From JAKSSM01 sp045629065 (GTDB taxonomy: Bacteria; Bacillota; Clostridia; Peptostreptococcales; Anaerovoracaceae), in contig JAZQQK010000034.1 of NCBI GenBank assembly GCA_045629065.1, forward strand, positions 112,654-176,653: a stretch of 64,000 nucleotides of DNA, given 5' to 3'. The translations under genes and the position numbers were made by a program. The notes under the pieces were generated by a model that was given only the letters and a program-made list of their open reading frames with translations, was not told the DNA's origin and did not search any database. Shown in pieces: positions 35,380 through 43,583 of this stretch (positions are counted from its first letter, which is position 1; the number at the start of each line of letters is the position of its first letter).

Positions 35380-35516
35380 AAAGCCCCGGTATATATGTAT
35401 AACTTTCGCTCGCGCGGGTGCCTTCGCATAGCGGTACTAAGCTCTGCCTCGCTTGCGCGGGCAATCGCTAAGGACCGACGGTCGGCAAACCCGTTATACA
35501 TATATACCGGGGCTTT
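35380..35516. repeat. 137-bp inverted-repeat element: perfect 24-bp arms around an 89-base GC-rich core
   Basis: The arms (35380-35403 and 35493-35516) are exact reverse complements, beginning AAAGCCCCGGTATATATG and ending in its complement, followed by TTTTATA. The core is much richer in G and C than its surroundings and contains two related copies of CGCT(C/T)GCGCGGG and a small CCGAC/GTCGG hairpin. It lies between two convergent genes, so it can serve as a terminator for both, but the long structured core is more than a terminator needs. A non-autonomous mobile or REP-like repeat, or a structured RNA, are alternatives. Confidence 0.9.
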
Positions 35517-35551
35517 TATATAAAGCTTTATCTGTACTTCCTAAATATTAG

Positions 35552-36775
35552 CTAACCATTTTTCTTTCTCTTTCTGAGAATGGAAACCTGTAAGCAGATT
35601 ACAACAATCAGGAGAATAAATAATGTCGCTCCTATTGCTACTGCAAGGAACATCGTCTGTGGGTCGAGTTTTGCTGTGAAACCTGGGTCAATTGGGTCTT
35701 CAGAAGCTCCTGGATCAGGTTCTTCAATCTTTGGGCTGAGTTCAGAAATCCCCTTTGAAAAAGAAAGCAACTCGTCTGCCTTCAAAAAACTTGTTTCAGA
35801 GAACTTTCCTGTGCCTTCATCAAAGAAGTATGCTACTTGGTTTCCATCAGTTGCACTCTTTAAGTATGCAATCTTTACCAGGCCATCACTGGATTTGGCT
35901 ACTGGCATGTCTTTGCCATCATATTTAATGACATCGAGTTCGAAACCATCCGGTAAAGAGAGATTGCTTAAATCATCAACAACTGTATACTTGTCATCAC
36001 CTATTGTGATGTTTACATTCTTAGTTACCTCACCCGGGTCATCACTAGAGCCAGATGAACCTCCACGAATGATTTTTATAGTATATGTTTTGCTATCACC
36101 CGATGGAGCAGTTACGGTTACTTCTCTAGTGTTTTCACCAACTGCAAGTTGCTTTGAACCTGTAACCTTAACAGTTGCATCAGGGTTATTAGCCTTAGCA
36201 GTTACCAGGAACTGGTTAACATCATTTCCAACATTTACAGTATATTGTGTAGTTCCTTTTGAGAAAGCTGGATCTAATTTTCCTGAAGAAACAGACAAAC
36301 TCTTTAAGTTTGCATCGTTAGAAGCTGCTTTATCGATTATTGTAACAGATGCAGATTGAGTTGAACTTTTGATAGTATCATCGCCAGTACTATCGCAAAT
36401 CTCTTGTGTTGCAACGCTTACAGAGGCTTTACCTGTCTTTTTGGCTTTGAACACGAGCTTATAAGTAAGCGAAGAAGAACCTGCAGTGTCTCCTTCATAA
36501 AGAACCTTTAACGTTCCACCGCCACCATTTACCTGAGTGGCTGAAGAAGATGCATATTCCAAACGTTCAGGATCATATGTCACCTCATGAGTGAGGGCAT
36601 ACAATTTTGTTCCAGAAACCTTTACGGTAAATGTAACTTGGCTACCAACTGTTACCTGAGACGATGTCGAAACCGATGTCGTGGCCGAAGCGGCAAAAGC
36701 TATATCTGCCATCATAATCGATGTACTAATCGCCATCGTTAAAACCATTAAAATTGTTAGAATTTTCTTTTTCAT
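35552..36775 (-). CDS. Membrane-anchored cohesin-domain surface protein
   Basis: A 407-residue exported protein: signal peptide 1-28 (cut near AFA-A), a cohesin-like beta-sandwich at about 32-150 (SQVTFTVKVSGTKLYALTHE, VTYDPERLEY, SLTYKLVFKAKKTGKASVSV), a cadherin-like beta-sandwich at about 155-240 (LKSLSVSSGKLDPAFSKGTT), another domain at about 250-345, and a C-terminal transmembrane helix near 372-397 ending in RKRKKNG. It should sit outside the membrane and bind a dockerin. The neighbouring upstream gene encodes exactly such a dockerin. Cohesin assignment is by pattern, with no profile search. Confidence 0.8.
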   Translation of the reverse strand: MKKKILTILMVLTMAISTSIMMADIAFAASATTSVSTSSQVTVGSQVTFTVKVSGTKLYALTHEVTYDPERLEYASSSATQVNGGGGTLKVLYEGDTAGSSSLTYKLVFKAKKTGKASVSVATQEICDSTGDDTIKSSTQSASVTIIDKAASNDANLKSLSVSSGKLDPAFSKGTTQYTVNVGNDVNQFLVTAKANNPDATVKVTGSKQLAVGENTREVTVTAPSGDSKTYTIKIIRGGSSGSSDDPGEVTKNVNITIGDDKYTVVDDLSNLSLPDGFELDVIKYDGKDMPVAKSSDGLVKIAYLKSATDGNQVAYFFDEGTGKFSETSFLKADELLSFSKGISELSPKIEEPDPGASEDPIDPGFTAKLDPQTMFLAVAIGATLFILLIVVICLQVSILRKRKKNG

Positions 36776-36803
36776 AACTTTGTCTCCTGTATAGAAAAGA
36801 AAC

Positions 36804-38804
36804 CTATTGAACTATCTCATAACTGCCGACAATATGCTTTCTTAAGTTCAGCAAATCAGCAGTACTAATTTTTCCATCAGCATTTATATCAGCAGCTTCC
36901 CAAGCTATACCGCTCAGGTTCTCAGCTCCTACAATGTGCTTTTGCATTGCGAGCAAATCTGCTGTACCTATCTTACCATCACAGTTAATATCTCCTGAGA
37001 TTCTAACTTGTAACTGTAAGATTTCAGCACCAAGTGAATCAGCTAAAACAACATAATATCCAGTGCCAATTTTACCTGATGTCACTATGTTACCTTCAGA
37101 ATTCTTGATAATTACGTTTCCATTGGATGGCTTTAAATTAGCAAGGAAACTGTCATAATCAGTCTGTGGTGCAACGCCTGTGATCACAGCACCGATATTA
37201 TACGCTTCGCTCTCTAATATAGGAGTTCCAGCTATAGTCTGTCCTCCAGCTGATTTAGATACCGAAATAGTATAAATCTTTATAGCACCGCTTGTAGATG
37301 TAACAGTTACAAAAAGCGTAGTATTATCGCCCACTAAATAGTGTTGTCCTGTACCACCAACAGTTACACCATTTCCGTAAGCTGTTGCCTTAACATTTAC
37401 GCTTGATACAGAAGTTCCTACGACTAATTCGTACTCCGTATTATACATGTTGAAAGCTGGAGTGAGTTCATACCCGTCGATGTCAAGAGTAGTCAAGAAA
37501 TAGTTATCATTGCCGGTCTTGGCAGGCTCTGGGCAAGGCGCGTCTGGCATATTATTGTATACCGGAATCAAGAAAGTCATTGATGTGTTAAGTGCTGTCA
37601 AATAACCATTTCTTAAATTCAATCCTTCAGAATATGCACCCATTACGTTTGACATATACTGATATGTTCCAACGGATGATAAGCCATTCATTACATTCCA
37701 CTTTTTAAAGTAGAGTGTATTTTTATTTTCATTAACATAATTTTCTGCGTAGAACTGAGCGCCACCAATTATAGCCTTTGTTCTAGTGTTCCATGGTCTG
37801 CCGTAAGTTCCTGACTGTGAAGCATACCAAAGCCCACGAGTTGCTGCACTCATAGTACTTGTCTTATATGCACCGATGTTATAGAAATTGTAAATTCCTT
37901 TGTATCCGGATTCGTTTCCAGAAACGCAAGCTCCTATGCCATTCGTTCCCTGCTCTTGCATTATCATTGATGCCAATACATAAGGGTTAACACCTGTAGA
38001 AACACCCGCGAACATCAGTACATCAGCCCAAGTGTTATAGCCTTCTTCTGGGTATGTTCCATCCATAAAAGTGCTAGTTAGCATAACCTTTAAGCCTTCT
38101 GTGGTTTGCGTCATAGGGTCGTATGAATGAGTTAAGAACTGGAACACACTCGAAGTTTTTAAGAAATTACGAGGATCCATATAATACCTTACAACATCAG
38201 GAGCCGCAGTGACCCATCCACCACTATCATAAACAATGTATTTTCCAGTAGCAAAATCGTAGCAGCCCTGCTCCATTGACTTCCATGAGTCTGGATAAGA
38301 AGAGCCTATTAGAGATCTTCCAGGCTTTGTTTCAGCTGCGATTACATCGTTCCAATTAAGATTAGTCTTAGCAGCTTTAAATACCCAGCTTGGATATTTT
38401 GCATGTAAGTCTCTTAGTGAATCTTTATAGCTTTCAGGGAAGCCTTCAGCAGTAAGCATAGCTTCAAATCCCGCATCATAAGTGTAAGTCGCATTAGGTT
38501 CGATAACAATGTACCTACCCATAACATATCCGGTTTTACCATCAGGCGCTGTGACATTAAACCACTCGTTTCCTTCAGCATCAGGATAGCCTTTGGAGTT
38601 TACAGATACCAATGAATTTATTTTTAATTCTTCAATAATTCTACTATCAGTTCCCGGATTCTCTCTTAGTCTAAGCTGAACTGCGCCTACGATACCGACC
38701 TCGGCAGCATCTGCTCTTTCATAGTTTGCAAAAAATAGCAAAAGCACTGCAAACACACAGAGCATAAGACTTATTATTCTTTTACTTGTTCCGTTAAATT
38801 GCAA
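36804..38804 (-). CDS. Secreted SH3/glucosaminidase autolysin with C-terminal dockerin
   Basis: A 666-residue exported enzyme. An N-terminal signal segment (about 8-33), a bacterial SH3 domain (about 36-102), an endo-beta-N-acetylglucosaminidase domain (about 240-410, with VNPYVLASMIMQEQGTNG carrying the likely catalytic Glu), a cadherin-like domain (about 435-525), a linker domain, and two dockerin F-hand repeats: GDINCDGKIGTADLLAMQKH and DINADGKISTADLLNLRKH, both with the DxNxDG calcium loop. It should cut the glycan chain of peptidoglycan. The start is a TTG behind AAGGGG. It is followed after 28 bases by the cohesin protein gene. Confidence 0.87.
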   Translation of the reverse strand: MQFNGTSKRIISLMLCVFAVLLLFFANYERADAAEVGIVGAVQLRLRENPGTDSRIIEELKINSLVSVNSKGYPDAEGNEWFNVTAPDGKTGYVMGRYIVIEPNATYTYDAGFEAMLTAEGFPESYKDSLRDLHAKYPSWVFKAAKTNLNWNDVIAAETKPGRSLIGSSYPDSWKSMEQGCYDFATGKYIVYDSGGWVTAAPDVVRYYMDPRNFLKTSSVFQFLTHSYDPMTQTTEGLKVMLTSTFMDGTYPEEGYNTWADVLMFAGVSTGVNPYVLASMIMQEQGTNGIGACVSGNESGYKGIYNFYNIGAYKTSTMSAATRGLWYASQSGTYGRPWNTRTKAIIGGAQFYAENYVNENKNTLYFKKWNVMNGLSSVGTYQYMSNVMGAYSEGLNLRNGYLTALNTSMTFLIPVYNNMPDAPCPEPAKTGNDNYFLTTLDIDGYELTPAFNMYNTEYELVVGTSVSSVNVKATAYGNGVTVGGTGQHYLVGDNTTLFVTVTSTSGAIKIYTISVSKSAGGQTIAGTPILESEAYNIGAVITGVAPQTDYDSFLANLKPSNGNVIIKNSEGNIVTSGKIGTGYYVVLADSLGAEILQLQVRISGDINCDGKIGTADLLAMQKHIVGAENLSGIAWEAADINADGKISTADLLNLRKHIVGSYEIVQ

Positions 38805-38824
38805 TGCTTCTAATCCCCTTAAAT

Positions 38825-39409
38825 TTATTTATCTGGTCCCAATCTACCGTCGTTGTAATGCTTACGGCAAAGTGATACATACATATCGTTGCCTCCGATT
38901 ACAACCTGATCACCTGTTTTTACGAACTTTCCATCCACTATTCTAGCAACCATCGTCGCTTTACGTCCGCACCAACAAATCGTCTTAATCTCTTCTATCT
39001 TATCTGCATAGATAAGCATATAGTATGAGCCTTCAAAGAGCTCATTTCTAAAGTCATTCTTTAGTCCATAAGCAAGTACAGGAATGCCCAAGCTGTCAAC
39101 TATTTCAACAAGTTCCTGCACATGATGTTTTCTTAGGAACTGACACTCATCTACTAAAACGCAATCGATTGGTTTCTTATCATTCTCTCTCATAAATAAT
39201 TCGAGAATATTTGTATTGTCGTTAACGATTGTCGCTTCTCTTTGAATGCCTATTCTAGAAGTGATAACGCCTGTACCATATCTATCATCAATGGCTGGAA
39301 TAAGCGTCAAAACGCGTTTGCCTCGTTCTTCATAGTTATAAGCAACCTTGATTAATTCAATTGACTTTCCAGCATTCATAGTGCTGTATCTGTAATAAAG
39401 TTGAGCCAT
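38825..39409 (-). CDS. tdk: Thymidine kinase
   Basis: A 194-residue type II thymidine kinase. P-loop STMNAGKSIELI, catalytic Glu in VDECQFL, a lasso-like loop with the thymidine-binding region, and zinc-binding cysteines in CWCGRKA plus a later CRKH. It salvages thymidine to dTMP. It lies 42 bases after the DHHW gene and 20 bases before the autolysin gene, which suggests co-transcription with envelope genes without a functional link. Confidence 0.95.
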   Translation of the reverse strand: MAQLYYRYSTMNAGKSIELIKVAYNYEERGKRVLTLIPAIDDRYGTGVITSRIGIQREATIVNDNTNILELFMRENDKKPIDCVLVDECQFLRKHHVQELVEIVDSLGIPVLAYGLKNDFRNELFEGSYYMLIYADKIEEIKTICWCGRKATMVARIVDGKFVKTGDQVVIGGNDMYVSLCRKHYNDGRLGPDK

Positions 39410-39451
39410 AAGCGTTCCTCCTATAGTCCCTATATTATACCATAAAAATGG

Positions 39452-40597
39452 TTATTTTAAAATGATTTTTTCGCTAGCAAAATTGTTGATGCTATATAGA
39501 ATTAGAACATCGTCATATTCCTCAGCTAAGTCAAAAACATCGCCTCTAAAGTACCTCGTATCAATCATTGTAATCTGGGTATAATCGTCCAAAAGATATG
39601 GCACGAATGAATTAGCATAAGAATCTTTTATTATCAGCAAACGATGTGGTTCTACATTATCTGAATCCTGACCGATTTCAACTCTTCCATAGTTGCCGCC
39701 AAGGAATACTTCATACTTGTCCTTATTCTCAAGCCTATCCATAAAGAAGATTGAATTGGCTTCTTTACCATCGAGTTTAACAGGCAACTTTTTGTCGATT
39801 GCAGCCTTTGGAGCAACTATCGTATCGTATAGTTTCTCATTCATCAAAACCTTAGAATATAGCGTTCCATGGAACTTATCAGTCAAAGTATCAAGAGTTA
39901 CAGTGTAATTCTTGTCTAGTCCTAAAGACTCGTTAAAAGCTTTATATCCAATTCTTACGCCTTCATCAGTCCAGTGATGGTCAGTGTAATAATATAGATT
40001 GTGAGTTTTCGCATGCTCAGGTTCAACAGTAAATGACTTTCTCATGTCATCAGTAATGTTTATCAAGAAGTCATCATAGCGATCTTCTGCCATTTTATAG
40101 GCCTTTTCCTCATCGAATACCATAGCATTCTTTGGTAGTTCTTCACGATAAATGGATTGAGCTGTTGGAACTAACATTACTCTGAAGCCGATACCTGTGC
40201 CGTTTAAACTATACATGAGTCTCTCAATTGAATCGAGGTTTGCCTCATATCTTTCCCAGTTAAAGTCCTCTTCTGCAACTTTTTCAATGATTCTACCAGA
40301 CTTTGAAACATACACACCATTAATATCGCGAATGCCTAATGCATATTCGATATTTGACTTAATCTTGATCCAAGTTTCTCTCAAGATAATCTGATCCGAA
40401 AAATAATCTTCTGACTGAGACTCAAACTTTCCGGATAGTACATTTTTTGTGCTAAACTTAGGAGTTGCCTGGAAATATCTATTCTCATTTGGTGAGAAAG
40501 ATACATCCGGTTTAATAAAACTTCCAACTGATAACAATAGCATGAAGCAAGCTGCTAAAATCACAATTATTAAATCCTTAATTCGCGTTTTTTTCAT
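39452..40597 (-). CDS. DHHW/AlgJ-like partner of an MBOAT O-acyltransferase
   Basis: A 381-residue protein with one N-terminal membrane anchor (about 9-29) and an extracellular SGNH-hydrolase-like domain. The diagnostic motif TDHHWT is present (with YYYTDHHWTDEG around it), and RLLIIKDSYANSFVPYL carries the second catalytic-type block. Proteins of this type work with AlgI-like MBOAT channels to put acetyl groups on extracellular polysaccharide or peptidoglycan. The MBOAT gene is 11 bases upstream. The ATG behind GAGGTGGGGCAG is preferred to a GTG nine bases earlier. Confidence 0.85.
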   Translation of the reverse strand: MKKTRIKDLIIVILAACFMLLLSVGSFIKPDVSFSPNENRYFQATPKFSTKNVLSGKFESQSEDYFSDQIILRETWIKIKSNIEYALGIRDINGVYVSKSGRIIEKVAEEDFNWERYEANLDSIERLMYSLNGTGIGFRVMLVPTAQSIYREELPKNAMVFDEEKAYKMAEDRYDDFLINITDDMRKSFTVEPEHAKTHNLYYYTDHHWTDEGVRIGYKAFNESLGLDKNYTVTLDTLTDKFHGTLYSKVLMNEKLYDTIVAPKAAIDKKLPVKLDGKEANSIFFMDRLENKDKYEVFLGGNYGRVEIGQDSDNVEPHRLLIIKDSYANSFVPYLLDDYTQITMIDTRYFRGDVFDLAEEYDDVLILYSINNFASEKIILK

Positions 40598-40608
40598 CTG
40601 CCCCACCT

Positions 40609-42042
40609 CTAAAATCTAAAGTACAGGAACGGATTGTAAGAACCGCTCACCAAGAAACTAATAGCCACTACAAAAATACCAATGAAGAACACTGTTTCGA
40701 CAATAGTCTTAGCTAATTCACCTTTAAACATTTTCTCTTCCGCCTTTGATGCAAGTCGCTTGAGTATAGGTGTGGAGCAAACTATGCAGATAAGGAATAG
40801 CACGAATCTGCTATATACCAAATATCCATATACATCGTCATAAATAGCACCACTAGCGCCAAACATACAACCGAGATATTTGCCGAGCATAGCAAAATCA
40901 GTAATATTAAATATTACCCAACCTATCATTACGAGCACGATAGTGTAAAGGCATCTAATAAAACCTGGTGTCTTCTCTAAAGCCTTGAGCAAGAATGACT
41001 TTTCGAGGATTAGTAATAGTCCGTAATAGAGTCCCCAAAGCACAAAATTCCAGCTAGCGCCGTGCCAAAGTCCAGTGAGAGCCCAAACTATAATAATGTT
41101 TAAAATCTGTCTTGGCAGACCTTTTCTATTACCTCCAAGTGGAATATATACATATTCCTTAAACCATGAACTTAAGGAAATGTGCCATCTTCTCCAGAAC
41201 TCAGTAATACTCTGCGAAATATATGGATAGTTAAAGTTTTCAAGAAAGTCAAATCCGAGAATCTTTCCAAGTCCTATAGCCATATCAGAATATCCTGAAA
41301 AATCGAAATAAATTTGGAAAGTAAACGCCATAGCACCAAGCCAAGCTCCAGCTACGCTCAAAGTTCCACCAGATTCTAATACACCGTAGAGTTTATCCCA
41401 AACTACAGCTATTTGATTCGCTAGTAAAACCTTCTTTGCAAAGCCAATGATAAAGCGTCTAACTCCCTCTGCCGCTTGATCTAAATTGGTTCTACGATTG
41501 ATAAGTTTCGTTTCAATATCAGAATATCTAACTATAGGTCCGGCAATGAGTTGAGGGAACATAGTGATATAGCTTGCAAGAGCTATAAAATCTTTTTGCG
41601 CTTTAACCTTTCCTCTATAGACATCAATTACATAAGACATTGTTTGGAATGTATAGAACGAAATTCCAATAGGAAGAGCAATTCCTAAAGGTCTCCATCC
41701 AATGCTTGCCAAGCTGTTCATTGTATCAATAAAGAAATCTGTGTATTTGAAGTAAGCCAAAAGACCGATATTTACAACAATATCGGCTATGAGTAAAAAT
41801 ACCTTAAATACCTTATTTTCATGCTTTTTAGCGACCTGAATTAGAAGTGCTAGTACATAGTTAACAATAATTGAGGCTACCATTACCAAAACATATTTTG
41901 GTTCGCCCCAACCATAGAAAACAAGGCTCATTATCAGTAATATTAAATTCTTAATGCGTACGAAGCGCTGTGGCACTATAAAATAGATTATCAGTGTCAC
42001 TGGCAAAAATGCCATTAAAAAAACTGAACTGCTAAATAACAT
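40609..42042 (-). CDS. MBOAT-family O-acyltransferase (AlgI/PatA-like)
   Basis: A 477-residue polytopic membrane protein with about 11-12 helices. The MBOAT core is clear: PQLIAGPIVRYSDIE, FDFSGYSDMAIG, EFWRRWHISLSSWFKEYVYIPLGGNRKG and GLWHGASWNFVLWGLYYG with the catalytic-channel His. It moves acyl groups across the membrane for the DHHW protein. No ribosome binding site precedes the ATG, and a promoter-like element ends only 6 bases upstream, so the transcript may be leaderless. Confidence 0.92.
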   Translation of the reverse strand: MLFSSSVFLMAFLPVTLIIYFIVPQRFVRIKNLILLIMSLVFYGWGEPKYVLVMVASIIVNYVLALLIQVAKKHENKVFKVFLLIADIVVNIGLLAYFKYTDFFIDTMNSLASIGWRPLGIALPIGISFYTFQTMSYVIDVYRGKVKAQKDFIALASYITMFPQLIAGPIVRYSDIETKLINRRTNLDQAAEGVRRFIIGFAKKVLLANQIAVVWDKLYGVLESGGTLSVAGAWLGAMAFTFQIYFDFSGYSDMAIGLGKILGFDFLENFNYPYISQSITEFWRRWHISLSSWFKEYVYIPLGGNRKGLPRQILNIIIVWALTGLWHGASWNFVLWGLYYGLLLILEKSFLLKALEKTPGFIRCLYTIVLVMIGWVIFNITDFAMLGKYLGCMFGASGAIYDDVYGYLVYSRFVLFLICIVCSTPILKRLASKAEEKMFKGELAKTIVETVFFIGIFVVAISFLVSGSYNPFLYFRF

Positions 42043-42048
42043 GCATAC

Positions 42049-42076
42049 ATTTTACCACACTATTGCTTATTTGTAA
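42049..42076 (-). promoter_or_regulatory. Candidate promoter of the MBOAT operon
   Basis: Minus-strand TTACAA (42071-42076), 16-base spacer, TAAAAT (42049-42054). The predicted start coincides with the ATG. Confidence 0.45.
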
Positions 42077-42091
42077 CCATAATTGTATAAT
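42063..42091 (+). promoter_or_regulatory. Promoter of the DASS transporter gene
   Basis: TTGCTT, 17-base spacer, consensus TATAAT; overlaps the divergent MBOAT promoter candidate. Confidence 0.7.
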
Positions 42092-42119
42092 ATAAAGACA
42101 TTAGTTTAGAGGTATTACT

Positions 42120-43535
42120 ATGAAAAAAATTGTAAATAAGCAAAACATTTGCTTTATTTTAGGCATTGTTGCCTTCATAATAGTTGGTTATTGTATAACG
42201 CCACCTCCTGAATTAACTCATAAATCTATGATCTGCCTTGGATCATTTGTATGGGCTGTCTTTCAATGGGTCGGTGGTACATGCCCAGTCCTTGCAACAT
42301 GGATGATAATGTTTGGAGTTTGGATAGTTTCAGGAGCTACAACTATGGGTGTAGCAGCATCTGGCTTTTCATCAAACATGATTCCGTTCATCGTTGGCGC
42401 TATGGGTATCAGCGCAGCTCTTAACTCAACAGGCCTTTTAAAGAGAATAGTTTTCTCTATTATGAAACTCTTCTCACCTACTTTTAAGGGCCAGACTGTT
42501 GGAATGCTTGTAATGAATACAATAGTCAACTTTATGATTCCGTCTGCAGCCGCTAAGGCAGCACTAATTCCACCTATTGCTTCTGGAATTTCTGACGGCA
42601 TGGGATTCAAGGATAGATCTAGAGGCCAGGCAGGCATGGCTATTTCCGCCTACATAGGTTGCTGTGTACTAGGCCCTGTATACTTTAATGCGAACTTCTT
42701 TACGATTTCAGTTAGAGCAACTCTTCCTGCTGAAACACAAGCTCAGTTCGGTATGGTAAACTGGCTTATCGCAGCACTTCCATGGTACCTCTTAACATTT
42801 GCATTTTGGGCTTTGTATGTTAACACCGTTCACCGCCCTCTTCCAGGAGAAACAACAGTTAATAAAGAATACGTTCTCAACGAATTACAGAGCATGGGAA
42901 AGATGAAAGGCAAAGAATACTTTGCTTTAGCAGTATTAGTTATCTCCGCAGTTCTCTGGGCATTAGAAAACAAGATTAATATTTCATCAGGTGCTGTAGC
43001 AATTGCAGCAATCGGTGTTTTACTCATATTTAAGATTTGTACAGTAAAAGATTTCATCCAAGGTACGGTGTGGGACATTGTACTCATCATCGGTACAACT
43101 ACAGGCATGGGTAATGTTTTTAAAGATTTAGGAATCTTTGACTGGACTGCAAGAATTATGACACCGCTTATCAATATGGTAGCTGATAAGAAGATTTTAG
43201 TAATAATTATGATGATTATCGTAGTTTACCTCGTAAGACTTCTTATCGTATCACAACTTGTAGCTATACCGCTTTGCATGAATATTTTCTTACCTGTGTG
43301 CGAACTTACTGGAATCAATCCTTGGATATTCGGATTCCTTACGGTATGTAGCTCTCAGGTTTGGGCATTCCTCTATCAAAACACATTGGGAATGCAGTTA
43401 CTCGCTGGATTTGGCGGCGACGAACGATTCGACTTCAAAGTAATGACTAAGGCTGGCATCGTCTTTATGGTTGTAAACATCGCATTTATCAGCCTCTGCG
43501 TTCCATACTGGTCGCTCTTCGGATACATGGGATAA
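42120..43535 (+). CDS. SLC13/DASS-family sodium-coupled anion transporter
   Basis: A 471-residue permease with about 11-12 membrane segments. The paired-repeat architecture of the divalent anion:Na+ symporter family shows in MNTIVNFMIPSAAAKAALIPP in the first half and YLVRLLIVSQLVAIPLCMNIFLP in the second. Substrate could be a dicarboxylate, tricarboxylate or sulfate; nothing here decides. GAGG lies 9 bases before the ATG. It is monocistronic and converges on the flavoprotein operon, so it could feed it, but this is only proximity. Confidence 0.82.
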   Translation: MKKIVNKQNICFILGIVAFIIVGYCITPPPELTHKSMICLGSFVWAVFQWVGGTCPVLATWMIMFGVWIVSGATTMGVAASGFSSNMIPFIVGAMGISAALNSTGLLKRIVFSIMKLFSPTFKGQTVGMLVMNTIVNFMIPSAAAKAALIPPIASGISDGMGFKDRSRGQAGMAISAYIGCCVLGPVYFNANFFTISVRATLPAETQAQFGMVNWLIAALPWYLLTFAFWALYVNTVHRPLPGETTVNKEYVLNELQSMGKMKGKEYFALAVLVISAVLWALENKINISSGAVAIAAIGVLLIFKICTVKDFIQGTVWDIVLIIGTTTGMGNVFKDLGIFDWTARIMTPLINMVADKKILVIIMMIIVVYLVRLLIVSQLVAIPLCMNIFLPVCELTGINPWIFGFLTVCSSQVWAFLYQNTLGMQLLAGFGGDERFDFKVMTKAGIVFMVVNIAFISLCVPYWSLFGYMG

Positions 43536-43548
43536 ATTATTGCAAACT

Positions 43549-43573
43549 AAAAGACCCGAATTACGGGTCTTTT
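43549..43573. terminator. Bidirectional terminator between the DASS transporter and FGGY kinase genes
   Basis: AAAAGACCCG, five-base loop, CGGGTCTTTT, with T-runs on both strands for the convergent genes. Confidence 0.9.
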
Positions 43574-43583
43574 TTTGTTTTGT

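Noticed and set aside
35552..38804. Cellulosome for plant polysaccharide breakdown
   Set aside because: Only one cohesin-like domain and one dockerin are seen, the catalytic domain is a peptidoglycan glucosaminidase, and no carbohydrate-binding modules or plant-polymer hydrolases are present.
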